From Asticcacaulis sp. MM231 (GTDB lineage Bacteria; Pseudomonadota; Alphaproteobacteria; Caulobacterales; Caulobacteraceae): a stretch of DNA of 64,000 nucleotides. The notes below the pieces were generated by a model. The model was not told the origin of the DNA, made no database searches, and worked only from the letters and a program-made list of their open reading frames with translations. Of the stretch, positions 53,400 through 60,894 are shown piece after piece. The stretch covers positions 186,001 through 250,000 of the forward strand of contig NZ_OZ075108.1 in assembly GCF_964186625.1 (NCBI RefSeq), written 5' to 3'. A program made the translations under genes and the position numbers. The first letter of the stretch is position 1. The number at the start of each line of letters is the position of its first letter.

Positions 53400-53615
53400 A
53401 CTGATCGATAGTCCACACGAACATTGCGCTCACCCAATTCGCGGACCAAACCGCGTAACGTGAACGGAGTTTGGGTACGTTCCAAGAGCCAATCTCGATT
53501 AGATCCTGAGAGGACTTCTGGGTTTATAACCGCCCATTCGCTTGGGGGCAGGACTGCCGGTCTCCTTGGTTCGCGTCACCCACTTGATTGCGGTGCTCAC
53601 CGCGACGCCGAACCG
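52758..53615 (-). mobile_element. IS630-family element remnant, 5' end truncated
   Basis: On the minus strand this holds most of a two-frame IS630 transposase. The helix-turn-helix part (RFGVAVSTAIKWVTRTKETG) begins abruptly near 53615, exactly where the IS1182 sequence starts on the other strand, so the upstream end is missing. The middle part (SNRDWLLERTQTPFTLRG) and the catalytic part follow in different frames. The end at about 52758 abuts the split membrane-protein gene. Unrelated in detail to the IS630 element at 6.3 kb. Confidence 0.75.
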
Positions 53616-54672
53616 TCCTGACCATCGGACGATCTCCGATTTTCGCAAACGTCACTTGAGCGCGTTGTCCGGCCTATTCCTGCAGGTGTTGACGCTGTGC
53701 CGTAAGGCTGGTCTTGTTGCCTTAAACCATGTGTCTGTGGACGGTACGAAGATGAAGGCCAATGCGTCAAAAAATAAGGCTATGAGCTACGGTCGGATGA
53801 AGACCGCCGAGGTTGACCTGGAAGCTGAGGTTGCGCGTTGGCTTAAGTCCGCAGAAGCTGCAGATGCCGCTGAAGATGCAGAGTTTGGTGACAAGCGTGG
53901 CGATGAAACGCCAGACTGGATGACTTCGAAGGAAAAGAGGCTGGCGAAAATCAAGGAGGCACGAGCCGCCCTTGAGGCCGAGGCCAAAGCAAAGTCTGAG
54001 AACAAAAAGGCTGAAGCGGCAAAGTCCGGAAAAGACCCGGAAGATCCAGACGGCCCACCAGCATCATCCGGGAAGAAGCGTGGACCTAAGCCGAAAACGC
54101 CCGAAGGTATGCCATCCGATAAGACACAACGGAACTTCACTGACCCTGATAGCAAAATCATGCTGGGACGTGATGGATTTATCCAAGGCTATAATGCCCA
54201 GGTGGCCGTGGACGCCAGGGCTCAGATCATATTGGCGCATGACTTAAACAACTGCGCCGCCGACTGCACCCAGTTGGTGCCTATGGTTGACGCCATTATT
54301 GCCAATACTGGCAAGGCTCCAGACGAATTATCGGCTGATGCAGGCTATTGCTCCGAAGCCAATATAGCGGCCATGGAAAATCGGAAAATAGACGCCTTTA
54401 TTGCAACCGGACGTCAAAAGCATAACAGCCCGGCTGCGGATGGCGGCCGGGCCAAAACGCCCAAAACGGAAGAGATGCGCAAACGATTGCGCGAAGGCGG
54501 CTATGAAAGTCCATACCGTTTACGAAAGCAGACGGTAGAACCTGTGTTTGGCCAGATCAAACACGCCAGAGGCTTCCGTCAGTTTCTAATGCGAGGCATA
54601 GAAAACGTATCCGCCGAATGGGCAATGATCTGTACCGTTCACAACATCCTGAAGCTCGCCAAGGCAACCTAA
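53542..54672 (+). pseudogene. IS1182-family transposase, N-terminally truncated
   Basis: From about 53614 this frame encodes an IS1182-type transposase: RPDHRTISDFRKRHLSALSG, LNHVSVDGTKMKANASKNK, a charged variable middle with GKKRGPKPKTPEGMPSDKTQ, then GYNAQVAVDARAQIILAHD, LSADAGYCSEAN and VEPVFGQIKHARGFRQFLMRG. The normal N-terminal 90 or so residues are missing and replaced by the reverse of the IS630 remnant, so the first 24 codons of the frame are not transposase. The C-terminus is complete, ending near KLAKAT. Inactive as it stands. Confidence 0.85.
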
Positions 54673-55028
54673 AGACAAAACACCTTCTGAACAGACTGGC
54701 AGCAACGAAAAAATGGCCGGGCCCGATATTGCCGAACCAAATCAAAAAATACCTAACCCCAAAACTGGTTACTCGGACGGGCTCCTAGAGGATCAAGGCT
54801 CACGTTCCGTGGCACGTTATCTCGTTTCAACGAGCACTACTCTCAAGACTTCTAAAGCTTTTTCTAGCCCATCCTATTCACGGTAGCTTCGTTCTCCCTT
54901 TCCTTTGAGATGAGTTTTTCACGGCCGCAATTGTGGGCTTCGTGTTTTTCGCCACGCGCTGAGGGGTTTGTTTTTCTCCGATGGGGTTAATGAGGATGTC
55001 GGTGGCTTTGGGGGCATAGCCCCATCCT
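54673..55028. other. Non-coding stretch between IS1182 and IS1380
   Basis: I see no gene in these 356 bases. It should contain the 3' end of the IS1182 element and the left end of IS1380, but I could not fix either inverted repeat. The sequence GGTTACTCGGACGGGCTCC near 54765-54783 is a candidate for the outer end of IS1182. Confidence 0.35.
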
Positions 55029-56375
55029 TTATGAAGGCGCCGGTTTGAGGCCCGCCATGATTTGGCGGAAGAGTGCGGCCTCAGGGCAAGCGGCGGCGAA
55101 GGCGATCTTGACGCGGTGGGCGGTCTCTTTAATCCGGGCGCCGATCTTCAGTAAGCGCAGCCGGAGGGTCCTGAACTCGGCTTTTGCCAGCGCGTGGGTC
55201 TTGGGTATCTGATCTCTGACGGCCAGCATCAACCAATAGGCCGCCGTGTGCAGTATCAGCCGCATCTGATTGGCCAGAGGACAGCGACAGGAGGTGCGGT
55301 CACTTTTGAGCTGTGCTTTGTGCAGTTTGATGAGGTTTTCCGCGTTGGCTCTGGCGCAGTAAAGCTTTGCGTACAAGGTTTCCGGGTCGGGATCAGTCAG
55401 GGATGTCACGACGAAGCGATTATCGAGACCGAGTGGGGTCGCCTCTATCCGGGCGATGACGCGTCGCTCGCATCCCCATGAGGCAGCGCCATGGCTGACT
55501 TCGGTATAGCCGCGTACAGCCGCCGCGTCCTCTTCGGCGCGCACAACACGGATGTGGTCGGCAAACGCCTCGACCTTGGCATGCAAGGGCCTGGAGCCGG
55601 CCAGCCCGAAGATATAGTCGACGCCCTTTCGTTCGGCCCAGGCCATGACCTCGGGTCTGGCGTAGTGGCTGTCACCGCGCAGGGTGATGTGGGTGTTGGG
55701 CCAGTGCTTGTGGATACGACGCACGATCTTGCGAACCCAACCTCGCACCTCCTTGCCTGAAGGGGTTTTACCCGGTCGTAGGATGACTACGACTGGCCGC
55801 CCCGTGGCGACGTCGTAGACGTGGATGGGTTTAAAACAGTACTCCCCTTCATGGGCATTGAAGAACGACAGCTGCTGCCGACCATGGACGACGTCGACCG
55901 TGTCATCGATATCGAGGGTGATCGCAGCCGGGATCGCAGATCCAAAGCTATGGCAATACTGATCGATTAGGGCATAGGTCAGTCTGACGAGGCTGCGAAG
56001 ATCCGGAGCATTCTCAAGGCGCGACAGCGTCGGTTGCGAGCACAGGTCCTTGCCTGCCTCGGGCAGTCGACCGCACGCCAGTTTGAACGCGGGATCCGTG
56101 CGCAAAGAGGCCAGATCGTTGCCGTCCTCATAGCCACAGGCGATGGCGAAGATGCGGGCCTTCAGGATGGAGGCAAGGGAATGGGTGACCGAAAATGGAT
56201 TGCGACGGTCCGGTATCAGCCGCCAGAGCCGGTCGATGATCCCGATGTGGCGTTCTGCGGCCGACAGCAGCATGACGCCACCATCAGAACTGATACGCCC
56301 GCCATCGAACGCGGCGGTGATTTTCTTGCGCGAAACGCTTGGCAAATCAAACGGAAGATCGGTATTCTGGTCCAT
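55029..56375 (-). CDS. IS1380-family transposase
   Basis: This intact 448-residue transposase begins DLPSVSRKKITAAFDGGRIS, then SSDGGVMLLSAAERHIGI, LACGRLPEAGKDLCSQPTLS, AAITLDIDDTVDVVHGRQQ, YCFKPIHVYDVATGRPV, THITLRGDSHYARPEVMAWA, CRCPLANQMRLILHTAAYWL, typical of the IS1380 group. It starts at ATG 56375. The frame is unbroken, so this element may be functional. It is the right-most of the three elements in the island. Confidence 0.92.
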   Translation of the reverse strand: MDQNTDLPFDLPSVSRKKITAAFDGGRISSDGGVMLLSAAERHIGIIDRLWRLIPDRRNPFSVTHSLASILKARIFAIACGYEDGNDLASLRTDPAFKLACGRLPEAGKDLCSQPTLSRLENAPDLRSLVRLTYALIDQYCHSFGSAIPAAITLDIDDTVDVVHGRQQLSFFNAHEGEYCFKPIHVYDVATGRPVVVILRPGKTPSGKEVRGWVRKIVRRIHKHWPNTHITLRGDSHYARPEVMAWAERKGVDYIFGLAGSRPLHAKVEAFADHIRVVRAEEDAAAVRGYTEVSHGAASWGCERRVIARIEATPLGLDNRFVVTSLTDPDPETLYAKLYCARANAENLIKLHKAQLKSDRTSCRCPLANQMRLILHTAAYWLMLAVRDQIPKTHALAKAEFRTLRLRLLKIGARIKETAHRVKIAFAAACPEAALFRQIMAGLKPAPS

Positions 56376-56489
56376 GGCAGGTGTGGCCTTGGCTGTTAGG
56401 GATTTAGGTCAGGTGTGGTAACCAGAATCTATTCCAAAACAACGCCTTAAGCTACACCTGCTGCAACATTTTGCCGAGACCGTGAATAA

Positions 56490-56648
56490 GCCAGGCTAGA
56501 TCAAATGGCTTCAGAACTGGAAGAGCGACAGGCAACTGTAGAAGATCAGGATTTGATCCGTAATTTCGTAGGCGAACGATTAAATCTCATCCATGCGATG
56601 TTGACAGGCGCTGAACTAAAACGCCCAGATTGGCCAGTGACATCTTAA
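56490..56648 (+). pseudogene. C-terminal fragment of the split small protein
   Basis: A short frame ends at TAA 56646-56648 and reads ASELEERQATVEDQDLIRNF, then VGERLNLIHAMLTG and KRPDWP. It is hydrophilic and helical. Its strand and its place on the far side of the IS cluster suggest it is the end of the gene broken at 52757. An in-frame TAA at 56487 closes it upstream, so it is not a complete gene; ATG 56505 is available but without a clear ribosome site. Confidence 0.45.
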
Positions 56649-56813
56649 TTTCTCAACTTTGAGACGTGGGAGGCAGATCTTTCTGCTGGCTTATTAAGGA
56701 GTAACTAACTCATAGAAAAGAGTTCTTATCTAAGGCCACTCAGACTTTCACCCGTTATCAACAATCTAATCTGTGTAATCTGTGTAATCTGTGGATCACC
56801 TTACCTTACTGAC
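56649..56813. other. Gap between the island and htpX, with the right border repeat
   Basis: This 165-base AT-rich spacer has no gene that I can support. It contains the inverted CACAGATT cluster at 56766-56803, and htpX ends at 56814. Confidence 0.5.
56766..56803. repeat. CACAGATT iteron cluster, right border of the island
   Basis: CTAATCTGTGTAATCTGTG then TAATCTGTGGATCACC is the inverse of the left border at 52291-52323, with two base differences in the shared part. Three AATCTGTG units are spaced by nine bases. Confidence 0.75.
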
Positions 56814-57722
56814 TTATCGAACCGTCGGCACGCTCGTCTGGCCGTAAGACGTACTCCGGCGCTTCATATCCATGCCCAGGGCAATCAGCGCGTTGACGCG
56901 GTTGTCCGTCGCCGGGTGGGTCGAGAACAGATTGTCCATGCCGCGACCGCTCAAGGGGTTGATGATGAACATATGGGCCGAGGCCGGGTTGCGTTCGGCG
57001 CCGTGATTGACCGTGCCGCGCGCATGGGATTCGATTTTCTTCAACGCCCGCGCCAAAGCTTCCGGGTCTCCGGAAATTTCGCCACCCATGCGATCGGCGG
57101 CATATTCACGGGTGCGCGAGATCGCCATCTGCACCACCATGGCGGCGAAGGGCGCCAGCACCGCCATCAGGATCACGACGATGATGTTGTTATGGCCATC
57201 CTCGTCATCGCGCGAACTACCGAAGAACATGGCGAAATTGGCCAGTGACGAGATGGCGCCGGCGAGCGTAGCCGTGATCGTCATGGTCAGGGTGTCGCGG
57301 TTTTTGACGTGCGCCAGTTCGTGCGCCATGACGCCGCGGATCTCGTCGCGCTCCAGCATCTGCAACAGGCCGGTGGTGGCGGCGACGGCGGCGTGCTCCG
57401 GATCACGGCCGGTGGCAAAGGCGTTCGGCTGGTCGCTCTGCATGATATAGACGGCCGGCATGGGCAGGCCAGCGCGACGGCTCAGGTCCGCCACGTCATC
57501 GTAATAGGCGCGCAGCAGGCCATTGGTGGTGTGGGGATCGACGGCTTGCGCGCCATACATGCGCAGCACGGCCTTATCGGAATTCCAGTAGGCGAACAGG
57601 TTCATCGCCACGGCGAGCGCAAGCGCGATCAGCATGCCGGTGGGGCCGCCGAGCATCAGGCCGATCACGCCAAACAGCGCGGTCAGCGCGGCCAGCAGAA
57701 GATAGGTCTTGAACGGGTTCAT
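56814..57722 (-). CDS. htpX: Protease HtpX
   Basis: This 302-residue membrane zinc metalloprotease removes misfolded membrane proteins. Two N-terminal helices are [19 protein letters not shown] and [18 protein letters not shown]. The zinc site is [16 protein letters not shown]; further helices [18 protein letters not shown] and [20 protein letters not shown] follow. [15 protein letters not shown] is typical. ATG 57722 is chosen, since the open frame upstream is only antisense to the divergent gene. It diverges from sdhAF4 with 43 bases between. Confidence 0.95.
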   Translation of the reverse strand: MNPFKTYLLLAALTALFGVIGLMLGGPTGMLIALALAVAMNLFAYWNSDKAVLRMYGAQAVDPHTTNGLLRAYYDDVADLSRRAGLPMPAVYIMQSDQPNAFATGRDPEHAAVAATTGLLQMLERDEIRGVMAHELAHVKNRDTLTMTITATLAGAISSLANFAMFFGSSRDDEDGHNNIIVVILMAVLAPFAAMVVQMAISRTREYAADRMGGEISGDPEALARALKKIESHARGTVNHGAERNPASAHMFIINPLSGRGMDNLFSTHPATDNRVNALIALGMDMKRRSTSYGQTSVPTVR

Positions 57723-57765
57723 TTTACGTGTGGCTCCTTGAGAATAAGCGAATTGAGGCCTAGAT

Positions 57766-58035
57766 ATGGAAATCAGCGCCCTTACCCGCAAGACGGTTAC
57801 GAAAATGTCATCTGAAATTCCAACGCCACCGGTCGAGAAACTGAACGATCTCAGCGCGCTCGAAACGAAGAAGGTGCTGACCCCCGCTGCCAAGCGCGCC
57901 CTGGCCGAGGCCGCCGAGCGTCGCGCGCAGGAAGAGGCCGAGATCGCCCGCGCCATCGAGGAGGGCGGCCCTAATGGCCCTGAGCCCACGCGCTATGGCG
58001 ATTGGGAACGCAAGGGCATCGCCGTCGATTTCTGA
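57766..58035 (+). CDS. DUF1674 / succinate dehydrogenase assembly factor 4-like protein
   Basis: This is an 89-residue protein. The C-terminal [23 protein letters not shown] region, seen here as [20 protein letters not shown], is the DUF1674 signature. In eukaryotes SDHAF4 binds flavinated SdhA; the bacterial role is assumed to be similar but unproven. ATG 57766 has GAGG seven bases upstream, favouring it over ATG 57805. The same gene lies near htpX and rsmB in other alphaproteobacteria. Confidence 0.9.
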   Translation: MEISALTRKTVTKMSSEIPTPPVEKLNDLSALETKKVLTPAAKRALAEAAERRAQEEAEIARAIEEGGPNGPEPTRYGDWERKGIAVDF

Positions 58036-58051
58036 TCACGGAGGCTTGTGG

Positions 58052-60880
58052 TCAGCGCGCCAGAGACGCCTTGGCCCGCGCCAGATTGCGCTTGTTGGGC
58101 GCTTGCGACGGTTTGTCGAGCACGGTCAGCAACTGCTTTTTCAGCGTCTGTTTCAGACCGCCGCTAAGCTGGGACTTGCGGTAGTGGTCAGCGACATAGA
58201 AGGCATCGACCGCGCGCTCGCCGTAACAATCAATGTGGGCGGAGGCGATATCGATATGCGCCCTGGCCATGACCTCGACGAGATCGGCCAGCAAACCGGG
58301 ACGGTCACGCCCCGACACCTCGACGATGGTGACATTGGCGTTGCTGTCCTCATCAAAGGACACGGTGGGCGCGATGGCGAAGGCGGCGGTGCGCGATGGC
58401 ATGGCCGATTTCCACGTCAGGGCCTCGGGCAACTGACCGCGCGCGGCAGCCTGCAAGGCGGTTTCGGCGTGTTTCTGGCGTGGTGCGTCATCGTGGGCGA
58501 ACGGCATGCCGGTCGAATCCTGCACATAGAAGACGTCGAGCGCCTTGCCGTCCGATGAGGTGAAGACCTGCGCGCCGACGACGTTGCCGCCGAGATTGGC
58601 GAAGGCGCGCGACAGATCGGCGAACAGGCCTGTGCGGTCTTCGGCCGAGACTGAGAAGGCCGTGGCGTGGCGCACGGTGTCGATACGCGCCCGCACCGCC
58701 GGCGCCGCATCGGTGGCGCTCCGGACAAGGGCGGCGTGATCGTTGATCTCTTCCGGTGAGAAGGAAAACAGATAGGACTCGTCCATGGTTTTCAGCCAGG
58801 CGGCCATGTCGGCATTGTTTTCGCTGAGGGCGATACGGCGTTCATCGGCGCGCTCGGCCAGATCCTGACGGACGCACGCCACGGTGTCGCCGCCGCGTCC
58901 GCCCCGGAAGGCCAACTCGGTGGCCGAGACGAGATCGCGCATCAGCTGGCCCTTCCAGGCGTTCCACACGCCCGGCCCGACCGCGCGGATATCAGCCACG
59001 GTCAGCACCAGCAGCAGGCGCAGGCGTTCCGGTGTCTCGACGATATGGGCGAATGAGGCCACGGTTTGCGGATCGGAGACATCGCGCTTTTGCGCATAGT
59101 CCGATAGCACAAGGTGGTGACGCACGAGCCAGGCGACCTGATCGGTCTTCCACTGTTCGAGCCCCAGCCGTTCGCAGGCCTTGCGCGCCGCGATCTCGCC
59201 GCCGATTTCCTGCCCCAGTTCATTGCCCTTGCCGGTGTCGTGCAGCAGCATGGCGAGGTAGAGGCTTTCCTTGTCGGTGATCTGCGGCATGATCACGCTG
59301 GATAGCGGATGCTCGTCCTTGAAGCGGCCGGTATCGATGCCGTGGATGATATCGACCGCGCGCAGGGTGTGCTCATCCACCGTATAGGCGTGATACATGT
59401 TGAACTGGGTTTGCGCGACGATGCGGCCAAATTCGGGGATATAGCGCCCGAGTAGACCGGTTTCCGACATCAGCGACAGGGTGCGGTAGGGGTTCTTGCC
59501 GCGCACCAGAAGATCGAGGAACAGCTTGGCGGCTTCCGGGTTACGGCGCAGGGTCGGCGTCACCAGATCGAGATTGCGCGCCACGGCGGTGAAGGCGTCG
59601 GGGTGCAGGTCGAGATCAAGACGATCGGCCATCTTGAACAGCATGAACATCGCCACCGGCGACTTCTGGAAGATGTCGGCGCTGTTGACGCTGAGGCGGC
59701 CATTGGTGACCACGAAGCCCGGATGATCGCCCTTGGTCAGGTTCATGATGCCGGACTGGATCAGGTTTGACAGGCGGGTCAGGGGCTTGGCCTGCTGGGT
59801 TTCCAGCTTGGTGCAGAAGGTGCGGGTGAGCGCGCCCACCTCCTTGGCCGTCACGAAATAGCGGCGCATGAAGCGCTCGACATTGGGCTCGCCCTCGCGG
59901 TCGATAAAGCCCATCCGGCGGGCGATTTCGGGCTGGAGATCAAACGACAGGCGCTCTTCGCCACGACCGGCGGCGGTGTGCATCAGGATGCGTACCTTCC
60001 ACAGGAAATCAAAGGCGCGCATGAAGATGCCGCGTTCCTTGTCGGTCAGGATGGCGTTGAGGACGGTCGAATCCTTGCCGGCGCCACCGGCGAGATATTG
60101 GGCGATCCAGTAGAGGGTGTGCAGGTCGCGCAAGCCCCCCTTGCCTTCCTTGATATTGGGTTCGACCACGAAGCGCGTGGTGCCGGCCTTGATGTGGCGG
60201 GCGTCGCGTTCTTCCAGCTTGGCGGCGACGAAGTCGAAGGCATGCGATTTCAGGCCGTCATGGGTCAGTCGCTCGTCGAGATCCTTCGCCAGGTCCCTGT
60301 CGCCGGCGATCAGGCGATGCTCCAGCACCGCCGTCATGATGGTATGGTCGCCCTTGGCGTATTTGATGGTTTCCTCGACCGTGCGCGATGAGTGGCCAAC
60401 CTTCAGGCCGAGATCCCAAAGCGTGTAGAGGATGAATTCGATGACCGATTCCGAGTGCGAGGTCTCTTTCCAGGCGCGCAGAAAGAGAAGGTCGAGATCG
60501 GAATAGGGCGCCAGTTCGCCACGGCCGTAGCCGCCGACGGCCAGCAGGCTGAGGCGTTCGCCTTCGGTGGGGTTGCGGGCGCGATAGACGTGGGTAAGCG
60601 TAAAGTCCCACAGGGCCGAGATAACCTCGTCGGTACATTTCGCCAGCGCCTTGGCGGTGGCGTAGCCGCCCTTGTTCTCGCTCATGCGGTCGAGCACGGT
60701 GGCGCGGCTAAGGTCGAGGGCTTCCTTGAGGATGGTCACGGCGCGGCGGCGCAGGTCGAGCGTATCGCCGCTTGAGTTCTCATAGGCCTCCGTCAGCGCC
60801 GCCCGCAATTGCGCGCCGTCGATGCGATAGGCAGGAGCCAGGGGATGCGTGACGGTTAGCATGGGAGGCGATTCACTCAT
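58052..60880 (-). CDS. glnD: PII uridylyltransferase / uridylyl-removing enzyme GlnD
   Basis: This 942-residue nitrogen sensor modifies PII. The nucleotidyltransferase domain has LLAVGGYGRGELAPYSDLDL (GG and DxD), then VGHSSRTVEETIKYA and LRDLHTLYWIAQYL. The HD hydrolase domain has AMLLHDTGKGNELGQEIGGE. Two ACT domains at the C-terminus (FSVSAEDRTGLFADLSRAFA; VSGRDRPGLLADLVEVMARA) sense glutamine. GlnD acts on GlnB/GlnK; no PII gene is in the window. The order mutS-glnD is usual; murJ, often next, is 18 kb away here. Confidence 0.97.
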   Translation of the reverse strand: MSESPPMLTVTHPLAPAYRIDGAQLRAALTEAYENSSGDTLDLRRRAVTILKEALDLSRATVLDRMSENKGGYATAKALAKCTDEVISALWDFTLTHVYRARNPTEGERLSLLAVGGYGRGELAPYSDLDLLFLRAWKETSHSESVIEFILYTLWDLGLKVGHSSRTVEETIKYAKGDHTIMTAVLEHRLIAGDRDLAKDLDERLTHDGLKSHAFDFVAAKLEERDARHIKAGTTRFVVEPNIKEGKGGLRDLHTLYWIAQYLAGGAGKDSTVLNAILTDKERGIFMRAFDFLWKVRILMHTAAGRGEERLSFDLQPEIARRMGFIDREGEPNVERFMRRYFVTAKEVGALTRTFCTKLETQQAKPLTRLSNLIQSGIMNLTKGDHPGFVVTNGRLSVNSADIFQKSPVAMFMLFKMADRLDLDLHPDAFTAVARNLDLVTPTLRRNPEAAKLFLDLLVRGKNPYRTLSLMSETGLLGRYIPEFGRIVAQTQFNMYHAYTVDEHTLRAVDIIHGIDTGRFKDEHPLSSVIMPQITDKESLYLAMLLHDTGKGNELGQEIGGEIAARKACERLGLEQWKTDQVAWLVRHHLVLSDYAQKRDVSDPQTVASFAHIVETPERLRLLLVLTVADIRAVGPGVWNAWKGQLMRDLVSATELAFRGGRGGDTVACVRQDLAERADERRIALSENNADMAAWLKTMDESYLFSFSPEEINDHAALVRSATDAAPAVRARIDTVRHATAFSVSAEDRTGLFADLSRAFANLGGNVVGAQVFTSSDGKALDVFYVQDSTGMPFAHDDAPRQKHAETALQAAARGQLPEALTWKSAMPSRTAAFAIAPTVSFDEDSNANVTIVEVSGRDRPGLLADLVEVMARAHIDIASAHIDCYGERAVDAFYVADHYRKSQLSGGLKQTLKKQLLTVLDKPSQAPNKRNLARAKASLAR

Positions 60881-60894
60881 AAAGGCGGAAGGCC

